Shown here in pieces: positions 1 through 8,444 of a stretch of 64,000 bases of DNA. Numbering within the stretch: the stretch's first letter is position 1; each line of letters begins with the position of its first letter. Below the pieces are notes generated by a model, which was not told the origin of the DNA, ran no database searches, and saw only the letters and a list, made by a program, of their open reading frames with translations. The DNA is taken from positions 1,984,001 to 2,048,000 of the forward strand of contig NZ_CP123967.1 of the NCBI RefSeq assembly GCF_029917005.1, given 5' to 3'. This DNA is from Tessaracoccus lacteus. Lineage in GTDB: Bacteria; Actinomycetota; Actinomycetes; Propionibacteriales; Propionibacteriaceae. A program made the translations under genes and the position numbers.

Positions 1-641
1 GACCAGACCTGGGCCTGCACGTCGGGGGCGTCGCCGAGGTCGGAGGTGAAGACCAGCCGCTCGCCGATCCAGGTGGGCCCGAACAGGCCGGCAGTGGCGT
101 CGGGCAGGATCCGGCGCCAGTCGCCCTTCCCGTCCGCCGAGACGTAGAGGCGCGCCGCCATGCCGCCGCGGTACCGCTTCCAGCCGGAGGGATCGCGGAA
201 GTTCGCCGACGCGACGGCCACCTTGCCCGACGGGCTGACCGCGGCCGCGGTGCCGATGCCCCAGGGCAGGCGGCGGAGCTTGCCGTCGAGGGACAGCGAG
301 TAGAGCGAGGCATCGACGCGGTGGATGCCCTCGTGGTCGGAGCAGAGCAGGATGTGCTCGGCGTCGAGCCAGCCGGAGACCTTCATGCGGCGGGCGCTCA
401 GCCAGGTGAGGCGGCGGGTGCCGCCGTCGGGGTCGACGACGTAGCAGTCCCAGCCTCCGTTGGTGGTTGCCGTAAACGCGATCCTGGTGCCGTCGCCGGA
501 GAATCGCGGGTTGACCGGCGTGGACTCCCCCATCGTGATCCGCGCCGCCCGTCCGCCGCCCAGGTCTCCCATCCACAGGTCCTCGTCGGCAACGAAGACG
601 ACCTTGTCGCGGTGGAGATGGGGGTAGCGGGAGTAAGCCAT
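1..641 (-). CDS. Tricorn-like protease, N-terminal part (runs off the window)
   Basis: About 213 residues are visible from an ATG at 641; the rest lies beyond base 1. The start (MAYSRYPHLHRDKVVFV) and repeated beta-blade segments such as NPRFSGDGTRIAFT resemble the beta-propeller opening of tricorn-type proteases, large cytoplasmic peptidases that trim oligopeptides released by ATP-dependent proteases. The serine-protease core would lie outside the window, so catalysis cannot be checked, and another WD40/TolB-like propeller protein is possible. A TAGGCT box ends 7 nt before the ATG with no Shine-Dalgarno sequence, so the mRNA is probably leaderless. It sits just beyond clpX, a fitting place for a peptidase acting after ClpXP (inference). 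Confidence 0.75.
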   Translation of the reverse strand, partial: MAYSRYPHLHRDKVVFVADEDLWMGDLGGGRAARITMGESTPVNPRFSGDGTRIAFTATTNGGWDCYVVDPDGGTRRLTWLSARRMKVSGWLDAEHILLCSDHEGIHRVDASLYSLSLDGKLRRLPWGIGTAAAVSPSGKVAVASANFRDPSGWKRYRGGMAARLYVSADGKGDWRRILPDATAGLFGPTWIGERLVFTSDLGDAPDVQAQVW

Positions 642-648
642 GCGGACG

Positions 649-654
649 AGCCTA
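649..654 (-). promoter_or_regulatory. -10 box for leaderless tricorn-like gene
   Basis: TAGGCT on the minus strand, 7 nt before the ATG at 641. Spacing and lack of a ribosome binding site suggest transcription starts at or next to the start codon. Confidence 0.5.
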
Positions 655-700
655 CAACGCGCCTGCGACAGGCTCGCGGGGCCGCTCGCCCCTCAGCGCA

Positions 701-1981
<1,281 letters not shown>

Positions 1982-2075
1982 TGCGGTCCACCTCCTCCAC
2001 GGAATCGGGTTGCTTACCGGTCAGCCTACCTGCCCGGGTGCCAGGGCGAGGCGGCGACACAATCTGGTGACGGAA

Positions 2076-2110
2076 GCCGCGTCGGCCGCCCAGAGGCGAC
2101 CCGACGCGGC
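2076..2110 (-). terminator. Hairpin between clpP2 and clpX
   Basis: A perfect 10-bp inverted repeat (GCCGCGTCGG, 2076-2085, and its complement at 2101-2110) with a 15-nt loop lies 13 nt past the clpP2 stop. There is no U-tract, so it is a weak or processing-type terminator at best. Confidence 0.5.
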
Positions 2111-2123
2111 TCCGACTGGTGAC

Positions 2124-2768
2124 TCAGAGATCCTTCAGCGAGGGAAGGATGTCGTCGATGATGCCGTACTCGACTGCCTCGGCAGCGGTCAGGTACTTGT
2201 CGCGCTCGATGTCGCGGCTGATCTTCTCCACCTCCTGGCCGGTATCGGAGGCCAGCATCGACTCCATGAGGGAGCGGATGCGCAGGATCTCGTTTGCCTG
2301 GATCTCCAGGTCGGAGGACTGGCCGTAGCCACCCTCCGTGGCGGGCTGGTGGATCAGGATGCGCGAGTTCGGCAGCGCGAGGCGCTTGCCCTTCGTGCCG
2401 GCAGCCAGCACGACCGCGGCGGCCGAGGCAGCCTGGCCGAGGCAGACCGTCTGGATGTCGGGCTTGATGTAGCGCATCGTGTCGTAGATGGCCGTCAGCG
2501 CGGTGAAGGAGCCGCCGGGCGAGTTGATGTAGATGGAGATCGGACGCTCCGGGTCCATCGACTGCAGGCAGAGCAGCTGCGCCATCACGGCGTTGGCGAC
2601 GTCGTCGCTGATCGGGGTGCCCAGGAAGATGATCCGGTCCTCGAAGAGCTTCGTGTAGGGGTCGACGCGACGCATGCCGTAGCTGGTGCGCTCCTCCCAC
2701 TGCGGGATGTAGTAGTTCATGTCCGCTCCTGCGGGAGCAACACCCTGGGGGTGGAAGTTCGTCATCAT
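2124..2768 (-). CDS. clpP2: ATP-dependent Clp protease proteolytic subunit ClpP2
   Basis: 214 residues from the ATG at 2768; a second ATG follows at once at 2765. This is the serine-protease barrel subunit that pairs with ClpP1 in actinobacteria. The triad is visible: Ser115 in GQAASAAAV, His140 in ILIHQP and Asp190 in DIERDKYL. The region around QTVCLGQAASAAAV is close to what I recall of mycobacterial ClpP2. The ATG overlaps the clpP1 stop (TGATG), so the two are translationally coupled; a GGAGG lies 13 nt before the ATG inside clpP1. An in-frame extension up to 2861 exists but runs inside clpP1 and has no family resemblance, so I excluded it. Confidence 0.97.
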   Translation of the reverse strand: MMTNFHPQGVAPAGADMNYYIPQWEERTSYGMRRVDPYTKLFEDRIIFLGTPISDDVANAVMAQLLCLQSMDPERPISIYINSPGGSFTALTAIYDTMRYIKPDIQTVCLGQAASAAAVVLAAGTKGKRLALPNSRILIHQPATEGGYGQSSDLEIQANEILRIRSLMESMLASDTGQEVEKISRDIERDKYLTAAEAVEYGIIDDILPSLKDL

Positions 2769-3397
2769 CACTGGTTCGGGGCCTCCGACTTGATCTGGGA
2801 AGCGCGCTCGTAAACGTGGTCGATGAACCCGTACTCGAGCGCCTGCTCTGCGGTGAACCACCGGTCGCGGTCCGAGTCCGCCTCGATCTGCTCGAGCGTC
2901 TGGCCGGTGTGCTTGGCGATCAGGCCCGCCATCGTCTTCTTGATGTGGAGGGACTGCTCAGCCTGGATGCGGATGTCGGAGGCCGTTCCCCCGAGGCCGC
3001 CGGAGGGCTGGTGCATCATGATGCGGCTGTGCGGCAGCGCGAAGCGCTTGCCGGGCGTACCGGCCGACAGCAGGAACTGGCCCATCGAGGCCGCCAGCCC
3101 CATCGCGACGGTGGCGACGTCGTTGCTGATCCACTGCATGGTGTCGAAGATCGCCATGCCGGAGTCGACGGAGCCGCCCGGGGAATTGATGTAGAGGTAG
3201 ATGTCCTTGTGCGGATCCTCGGCGTTGAGCAGCAGCATCTGCGCGCAGATCGCGTTGGCGTTCTCGTCGCGCACCTCGGAGCCGAGGAAGATAATGCGGT
3301 TCGCCAGGAGCGCCGAGTACACGTTGTCGGCCATGCCAAGTGCCGCGGCACCCGGCCCCGCCATGCGGATGTCGTCGTCGATTCGGGGCTTATTCAC
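2768..3397 (-). CDS. clpP1: ATP-dependent Clp protease proteolytic subunit ClpP1
   Basis: 209 residues from a GTG at 3397. Ser104 (LAASMGQF), His129 (IMMHQP) and Asp178 (DSDRDRWF) form the catalytic triad. It assembles with ClpP2 into the mixed tetradecamer described in mycobacteria (family knowledge). A TAGGTT box lies 6 nt before the GTG with no ribosome binding site, favouring a leaderless GTG start; ATG codons at residues 12 and 22 are alternatives. Upstream, at 3449-3459, is a sequence resembling the ClgR operator, which would place the operon under Clp-stress control. It is first gene of the clpP1-clpP2 pair. Confidence 0.97.
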   Translation of the reverse strand: MNKPRIDDDIRMAGPGAAALGMADNVYSALLANRIIFLGSEVRDENANAICAQMLLLNAEDPHKDIYLYINSPGGSVDSGMAIFDTMQWISNDVATVAMGLAASMGQFLLSAGTPGKRFALPHSRIMMHQPSGGLGGTASDIRIQAEQSLHIKKTMAGLIAKHTGQTLEQIEADSDRDRWFTAEQALEYGFIDHVYERASQIKSEAPNQ

Positions 3398-3403
3398 ACC
3401 CCT

Positions 3404-3409
3404 AACCTA
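3404..3409 (-). promoter_or_regulatory. -10 box of clpP1
   Basis: TAGGTT on the minus strand, 6 nt before the GTG at 3397. It supports the leaderless start chosen for clpP1. Confidence 0.45.
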
Positions 3410-3444
3410 CCGGCATCTGCAAGGGACCCAAGGTTGTGCCTCGA

Positions 3445-3462
3445 AGTTCGCCGCAGGCGTGA
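3445..3462 (-). promoter_or_regulatory. Candidate ClgR operator upstream of clpP1
   Basis: The core CGCCGCAGGCG at 3449-3459 differs at one defined core position from the ClgR core CGCYNANRGCG as I recall it from Corynebacterium. The left flank fits the recalled W-rich flank, the right flank less so. It is centred about 57 nt upstream of the clpP1 start, suited to an activator. The match is by eye against a remembered consensus. Confidence 0.4.
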
Positions 3463-3466
3463 GCCG

Positions 3467-4627
3467 TCAACCCTCGGAGGGCTTCGGCGCGATGGCCTCC
3501 GGCTCGTTGCTGATGAACGCGTTGACCCAGCGCAGCCGCGGATCGGAGTCGATCAGCAGCGCCTTGACGGCCAGCGTCGCCGGCAGCGCGATCAGGGCGC
3601 CCAGCGCGCCGAAGACCCATGCCCACAGCAGGAGAGAGATGAAGGAGACGGTCGGCGTGATGCCGACGGCGTCGCCGGTGAACTTCGGCTGGATCAGCGA
3701 CTGGATGAGGAAGTTCAGGACGCAGTACGCGATGACGACGATCAGGGCCGTGACGGGCCCCTTCTCGAAGAGCGCGAGCAGCGCGGGAGGCACAAGGCCG
3801 ATCACGAAACCGACGTTCGGGATGTAGTTGGTGATGAAGGCCAGCACGATCCAGACCAGCGGCAGGGAGACGCCGAGGATGAGGAGCACGACACCGTCGA
3901 GCAGAGCGACGATCAGGCCGAAGACCGTGGTCACGAGCCAGTATCTGCGGATGCCGGTCACGAAGGCGGTGATCGAGTTGGTGAACCGTGGGTGCAGATG
4001 CTGCGTCACGCGGAGCCGCTCGCCGACGGACGGAAGATCCATCACCATGAACACGATCATGACGATGATCACCACGATCATGGCGCTGGCGGCCGACGTG
4101 CCGGAGACCAGACCTCCGGCGAAGTCGAGGACGCTCGACGGCGAGATGGACTTCAGAGAGTTGAGCAGCGACGACTCGTCGAAGCCGAACTGCCCGAGCC
4201 AGGCGATGGACTGCTCGTACATGGCGACGAACTGGTCGGTGTAGCCCGACAGGGTCTGGACCATCTTCGTCACGGACCAGACGATGGCCGCCAGCCCGAG
4301 GATGAGCACGACGAACACCGCGAGTCCCGTGACCAGGGATGCGACGAGCCGGGGGCAGCGCTTGGCCACGAGCCAGGTGTAGATGGGGAAGGCGGCGATC
4401 AGCAGGTTCAGCGTCAGGAAGATCGGGGCGATGATGCTGCTCAGGTCCTGCAGCAGGCCGAGCGTCAACGCGATGGCCGCGACGACGATGACCGCCGTCA
4501 CGAGCGCAGGGATCGACGGACGCACCGCGACCGCTTCGGTGTGGTCGATCGTGTCGACCACGTCCCCGTCGTCCAGGTCGACGTCCTGCGGCGCCTCGAC
4601 GGCCTCGTCGGTGGGCTTGTCAGACAT
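3467..4627 (-). CDS. AI-2E family transporter / permease
   Basis: 386 residues. A hydrophilic acidic N-terminus of about 40 residues precedes a series of long hydrophobic stretches (for example ALVTAVIVVAAIALTLGLL and SAMIVVIIVMIVFMVM), giving about eight membrane spans. The layout matches the AI-2E/PerM family (PF01594), a group with varied transport roles, so the substrate cannot be named. The ATG at 4627 follows a GAGAGGGAG ribosome binding site with 5-nt spacing, and a TAGACT box lies about 24 nt before the start. It sits between tig and clpP1 on the same strand but is probably a separate unit, since a strong terminator precedes it and the clpP1 promoter follows it. Confidence 0.85.
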   Translation of the reverse strand: MSDKPTDEAVEAPQDVDLDDGDVVDTIDHTEAVAVRPSIPALVTAVIVVAAIALTLGLLQDLSSIIAPIFLTLNLLIAAFPIYTWLVAKRCPRLVASLVTGLAVFVVLILGLAAIVWSVTKMVQTLSGYTDQFVAMYEQSIAWLGQFGFDESSLLNSLKSISPSSVLDFAGGLVSGTSAASAMIVVIIVMIVFMVMDLPSVGERLRVTQHLHPRFTNSITAFVTGIRRYWLVTTVFGLIVALLDGVVLLILGVSLPLVWIVLAFITNYIPNVGFVIGLVPPALLALFEKGPVTALIVVIAYCVLNFLIQSLIQPKFTGDAVGITPTVSFISLLLWAWVFGALGALIALPATLAVKALLIDSDPRLRWVNAFISNEPEAIAPKPSEG

Positions 4628-4686
4628 GCGGGCTCCCTCTCTCGGGTTCGCAGTCTAGCCATGGGGACGCCACGGGCAGGAAAGGC

Positions 4687-4721
4687 GGATCGCCGCCGCC
4701 CCGGTGGGGCGACGGCGATCC
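4687..4721 (-). terminator. Rho-independent-like terminator of tig
   Basis: A 16-bp stem (4687-4702 with 4706-4721, one C-A mismatch) with a 3-nt loop lies 24 nt after the trigger factor stop. On the minus strand it is followed by GCCTTTCC, a short pyrimidine run. Confidence 0.75.
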
Positions 4722-4745
4722 GTTCAGCTGGTCAGTGCCGCTGGG

Positions 4746-6140
4746 TCACTTGTCCTCGGACTCGACGACCTCGACGACGGGGGCCTCCTCGGCCTCCTCC
4801 TCGACAGCCTCGGCCTCGGGTGCCTCGGTCTCGATGACGTTGCCGTCGGCGTCCGTGATGGTCGCGGCGGCGACGATGGCGGCCAGCGCCTTGCCCCGAC
4901 GGATCTCCTGCATCCACTCGGGCATGTGGCCATGCTCCATCATGTGGTTGATCTCGTCCTGCGGGGAGCTGTTGTTCTGCTGCGCCTTGCGGAAGATCAG
5001 CTCGGTCAGCTCCTGCTGCGAGACGTCGATCTTGTTCTCGTCGGCGAACACGTCGAGGACGACCTGCGCCTTGAGGGCCTGCTCGGAGCGCTCGTTGATG
5101 GTGGCCCAGAAGGCCTCCTCGTCCTCGGCGTCCTCGTCCTCGGCGTTCTCGAGGTACTGCTCGACGGTCATGCCGCCGGCGGCGAGCTGGCGCTCGACCT
5201 CGGTGCGGCGGGCCTCCTGCTCGCGGGTGAGGACACCCTCGGGCAGCTCGAAGTCGATCTTCTCGAGGACGGCCTCGAGGACCTTGTCGCGGGCGTCGGC
5301 CAGCTGGTCGGCCTTCACCTGCTGCTCGGCACCCTTGCGCAGGTCCTCCATCATCTCCTCGACCGTGTCGTACTCGGAGATGAGCTGGGCGAACTCGTCG
5401 TCGACGGCCGGGAGCTCCTGCTCCGAGACGGTCTTGACGGTCACGGTGATGTCGGCCTCCTGGCCGCGGAACTGGCCACCCATGAGGGTGGAGGTGAAGG
5501 TGGCGGTCTCGCCGGCCTTCAGCCCGGTGACGGCCTCGTCGAGGCCCTCGAGCATGTTGGTGTCCTGACCGATCTTGAAGGACACGCCCTCGGCGGTAGC
5601 CTCGGGAAGCTCGGTGCCGTCCTGCGACGCGACCAGGTCGATGTTGACGACGTCGCCCTCGGCGGCGGCGCGCTCGACCTCGGTGGTCGTCGCGAAGCGC
5701 TGGCGCAGGATCTCGATGCGCTCTCCCACGAGCTCCTCGACATCGGCGGCGTTCTCGACGGAGGTGGTGACCTCGGCGAAGTCGGGGAGGGTGACCTCGG
5801 GGCGGACGTCCACCTCGGCGGTGAACTCGACCAGGTCGTTGTCCTCCAGCTTGGTGACCTCGACCTCGGGCTGGGCCATCGGGGTGACCTCGGCCTCTTC
5901 GATGGCCGCGTTGTACGCCGACGGGATGGCCTCGTTGATGGCCTCCTGGAGCACCGCGCCACGGCCGAACCGCTGATCGATGACGGCTGCGGGGACCTTG
6001 CCCTTGCGGAAGCCGGGGATGGTGACCTGGTCGGCGATCCCCTTGTAGGCCTTGTCAAGGTGGGGCTTGAGATCGGTGAACGGGATCTCGACGGTGAGCT
6101 TGACCCGCGTCGGGCTCAGCTTCTCAACAGTGCTAGGCAC
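4746..6140 (-). CDS. tig: Trigger factor, ribosome-associated chaperone
   Basis: 464 residues from a GTG at 6140, chosen because AGGAG lies 7 nt upstream and the protein then begins MPSTVEKLSPTRVKLTVEI, as trigger factors do. The ribosome-docking signature GFRKGKVP is at residues 43-50, the position seen in E. coli. A FKBP-like peptidyl-prolyl isomerase segment spans about 150-240 (GDVVNIDLVASQDG onward), and a long helical substrate-binding part follows. The last 30 residues are very acidic and Glu/Ala-rich, a common actinobacterial extension. It binds the ribosome exit tunnel and folds nascent chains. An open extension to 6422 has no family similarity. Confidence 0.97.
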   Translation of the reverse strand: MPSTVEKLSPTRVKLTVEIPFTDLKPHLDKAYKGIADQVTIPGFRKGKVPAAVIDQRFGRGAVLQEAINEAIPSAYNAAIEEAEVTPMAQPEVEVTKLEDNDLVEFTAEVDVRPEVTLPDFAEVTTSVENAADVEELVGERIEILRQRFATTTEVERAAAEGDVVNIDLVASQDGTELPEATAEGVSFKIGQDTNMLEGLDEAVTGLKAGETATFTSTLMGGQFRGQEADITVTVKTVSEQELPAVDDEFAQLISEYDTVEEMMEDLRKGAEQQVKADQLADARDKVLEAVLEKIDFELPEGVLTREQEARRTEVERQLAAGGMTVEQYLENAEDEDAEDEEAFWATINERSEQALKAQVVLDVFADENKIDVSQQELTELIFRKAQQNNSSPQDEINHMMEHGHMPEWMQEIRRGKALAAIVAAATITDADGNVIETEAPEAEAVEEEAEEAPVVEVVESEDK

Positions 6141-6239
6141 GAATGGACTCCTGGGAGTGTGAGTGATTACCGCCCGCCAGTCTATCGGCTCGCGCCACCT
6201 CCACCAATTGGCCCTCATCGTCGCCAGCGGCGGGGCCCG

Positions 6240-6245
6240 TAGGAT
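6240..6245 (+). promoter_or_regulatory. -10 box for leaderless patatin-like gene
   Basis: TAGGAT, 7 nt before the GTG at 6253, with no ribosome binding site between. Confidence 0.5.
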
Positions 6246-6252
6246 GCACGAT

Positions 6253-7182
6253 GTGCCCACCGCGACCGACCTGATCCCCACCGCCCCCGACACGGCCCTG
6301 ATCTTCGAGGGAGGCGGCATGCGGGGCAGCTTCTCGACGGGCATCCTGACCGCGCTGCTGGAGGCCGAGGTGTTCTGCGGCTGGGTCGGCGGCATCTCCG
6401 CGGGGTCGAGCTGCCTGGTCAACTACGCCTCCCGCGACGCGGAACGCGGGCGCCGGTCATTCGTCGACATCGCGGCGGACCCCCGCTTCGGCGACCTGCG
6501 GACCTGGGTGCGCGGCAAGGGCATGTTCCACTCCGAGTGGATCTACGAGCAGACCTCCGGGCCGGATGAGCCGCTGCCGCTCGACTATGCGACGTTCACG
6601 GCCAACCCCGCCCAGCTGCGCGTCGGCGGCTTCCGCTGCTTCGACGGCGAGATGGTCTACTGGGGCAACGAGGACCTCCAGCCCGTCGGGGCTCTCATGA
6701 AGCGGGTCCGGGCCTCGTCGACCATGCCGCTGCTGATGCCCATCACCACGGTCGACGGGGTGGACTTCGTCGACGGGGCGCTCGGGCCGACCGGGGGGAT
6801 CGCCCTGGACGCGGCCGAGGACGACGGGTTCTCGAAGTTCCTCGTCGTGCTCACCCGGGAGCGCGGCTACCGGAAGGGCGCCGTGCGGACGCCCCGGACC
6901 TTCCGGGCGCTGTTCCGCCGCTACCCGGCCGTGGCGCGGGCGCTGCTCGCGCGACCGGGGAACTACAACGCCACGCTGGACCGGCTGCTGGAGCTGGAAC
7001 GGCAGGGCCGCGCGTACCTCGTGTTCCCCGACGCGATGCCCATCGAGAACTCGGAGCGCAACGTCACCCGCCTCGCCTCGGTCTACGACGCCGCGCTTGC
7101 CCAGGGCCGGCGCGAGGCCCCGGCGATCCGGGAGTTCCTGGGACTGCCTGGGCGCACCAGCCACATCGTGTCTCCAGCCTGA
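6253..7182 (+). CDS. Patatin-like phospholipase family protein
   Basis: 309 residues from a GTG at 6253, with an ATG at 6244 as the alternative. The fold is shown by the oxyanion loop GGGMRG at 20-25, the nucleophile elbow GISAGS with Ser49, and the DGALGP segment that supplies the catalytic Asp. The FEGGGMRG opening and overall length suit the YjjU-like branch. These are cytoplasmic lipid acyl hydrolases; the physiological substrate is not deducible. No signal peptide is visible. The gene is divergent from tig. In mycobacteria I recall an unrelated lipase gene at this spot next to tig, but nothing indicates that this one replaces it. Confidence 0.88.
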   Translation: MPTATDLIPTAPDTALIFEGGGMRGSFSTGILTALLEAEVFCGWVGGISAGSSCLVNYASRDAERGRRSFVDIAADPRFGDLRTWVRGKGMFHSEWIYEQTSGPDEPLPLDYATFTANPAQLRVGGFRCFDGEMVYWGNEDLQPVGALMKRVRASSTMPLLMPITTVDGVDFVDGALGPTGGIALDAAEDDGFSKFLVVLTRERGYRKGAVRTPRTFRALFRRYPAVARALLARPGNYNATLDRLLELERQGRAYLVFPDAMPIENSERNVTRLASVYDAALAQGRREAPAIREFLGLPGRTSHIVSPA

Positions 7183-7264
7183 CCGCAAAGGGACTCGGGA
7201 GCCACACGCAGACGCTCTCATCACAAATCGCCTCCGGCGGCGCTCTCACTGCGAAGATGTACTG

Positions 7265-7393
7265 ATGAGTATGGAAGTCGAACTTGGTCCGCTCATCGGG
7301 GGCGACTGGATCGTCGCTGGGCTATGCGGCGGGTTGATCCTGCTACTCCTCCTCGTCGGGGCCTTCCTGCTGGGGCGCTTCACCAAACGCTGA
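7265..7393 (+). CDS. Tiny single-span membrane protein
   Basis: A 42-codon frame: an acidic start (MSMEVELG), one hydrophobic stretch of about 20 residues (IVAGLCGGLILLLLLVGAFL) and a basic tail (GRFTKR). The charge pattern fits a small inner-membrane protein with its tail in the cytoplasm. No ribosome binding site or clear -10 box was found, and the family is unknown to me. It may be a real small protein or chance; the clean membrane profile followed by strong hairpins downstream favours a gene. Confidence 0.4.
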   Translation: MSMEVELGPLIGGDWIVAGLCGGLILLLLLVGAFLLGRFTKR

Positions 7394-7405
7394 CCCGTGG
7401 TTACG

Positions 7406-7421
7406 CCGGGCAGCTGCCCGG
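7406..7421 (+). terminator. Perfect 16-bp palindrome after the tiny membrane protein
   Basis: CCGGGCAGCTGCCCGG, 13 nt after the stop at 7393, between convergent genes. It can form a short GC-rich hairpin on either strand; there is no T-run. Confidence 0.4.
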
Positions 7422-7442
7422 GTCTGCTCGTCCAGGGCGCAG

Positions 7443-7484
7443 CGTCACGTCGAGGCCACCCTGCGCACCAGTCCCGACGTGACG
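7443..7484. terminator. Hairpin between convergent genes
   Basis: A perfect 10-bp inverted repeat (CGTCACGTCG at 7443-7452, complement at 7475-7484) with a 22-nt loop. It lies 45 nt past the end of the exporter gene and may act as a bidirectional terminator. Confidence 0.4.
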
Positions 7485-7528
7485 ACCTGGCACTCCGCCT
7501 CCGGGCGTCGTTTCTGCCGCGTGCTCGA

Positions 7529-8440
7529 TCAACTGACATCGCTGCGGTTGGTCGGGGCAACGACCAGGATGACGAGGACGGCCCCGATCAGCACCAGGCC
7601 GACCCAGCCCATGAGCGGGAGTCGCTCCCCCACGATCCAGACGGCCATCAGCGCCGCGACGGCCGGCTCGGCGAGCGTCACGGTCGTTGCGGTGCTGGCC
7701 TGCACCCGAGTCAGGCCGAAGCCGAACAGGACGTAGCCGAGGAACATGGGCACGAGCGCCATGTAGGCGGCAACGGCCAGGTTCTGGCCGCTCGCGAGCA
7801 GCGGGGCGCCGGTGATCGCGAGCACGGGCATCAGCAGCAGGCCGCCGACCCCGAACACCGCACCCATCGAGGCTGAGCGGGTCACGCCGTCGCGCATCAG
7901 CGTGCGCGCCACCCACGAGTACGTGGCATAGGTGAGGCCCGCGAGCATCCCGAGGCCGACGCCGAGCGCCGTCTCGAGGGCGGCCTGCCGCGACTCGCCC
8001 ACCTCGGCGAGGCTCAGCAGCGCGCTGCCGACCACACCCAGCGCGGCCGCCAGCCCCCACCAGCGGGTGAGCCGCGCGCGGTCCACGGCGACCTCGAGTA
8101 GACCGGCGAACAGCGGCGCGGACGCCAGCGCGACGGCGCAGCCGACGGCCACGCCGGCCAGGTGCATGGCGGAGTAGAAGGCGAGCGGGTAGACGGCCAC
8201 CGAGACGCCGCCCATCGCCAGCAGCCGCCAACGACGCCCGAGCGCCCGGCGCTCAGCGCGTAGCTGCGGCACCGCCACGGCGGCCTGCAGCAGCCCGCCG
8301 ATGCCCAGAGACGCCGCTCCGATGGCCAGCGGGCCGGCCGTCGAGAACGTCGCTGCGGTGCCGGTCGTGCCCCACAGGATCGACGTGACAAGCAGCGCGA
8401 GCACACCCAGGGTGGCGCCCGGGTGCGATCGCGTTGTCAT
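7529..8440 (-). CDS. EamA/DMT-family transporter
   Basis: 303 residues with about ten membrane spans in two similar halves, the layout of the drug/metabolite transporter superfamily (EamA repeats). The N-terminal SILWGTTG and later TYATYSWVARTLMRDG are typical EamA signatures. It probably exports a small metabolite or amino acid; substrate unknown. The ATG at 8440 follows a TAGGCT box by 6 nt, so it can be transcribed leaderless even though it lies only 4 nt past the GH3 gene on the same strand. A role in the glycoside cluster is therefore not implied by position alone. Confidence 0.88.
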   Translation of the reverse strand: MTTRSHPGATLGVLALLVTSILWGTTGTAATFSTAGPLAIGAASLGIGGLLQAAVAVPQLRAERRALGRRWRLLAMGGVSVAVYPLAFYSAMHLAGVAVGCAVALASAPLFAGLLEVAVDRARLTRWWGLAAALGVVGSALLSLAEVGESRQAALETALGVGLGMLAGLTYATYSWVARTLMRDGVTRSASMGAVFGVGGLLLMPVLAITGAPLLASGQNLAVAAYMALVPMFLGYVLFGFGLTRVQASTATTVTLAEPAVAALMAVWIVGERLPLMGWVGLVLIGAVLVILVVAPTNRSDVS

Positions 8441-8444
8441 GAGC

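Noticed and set aside
2124..2861. An N-terminal extension of ClpP2 starting at 2861
   Set aside because: The extra 31 residues read clpP1 in another frame; the coupled ATG at 2768 fits the family length.
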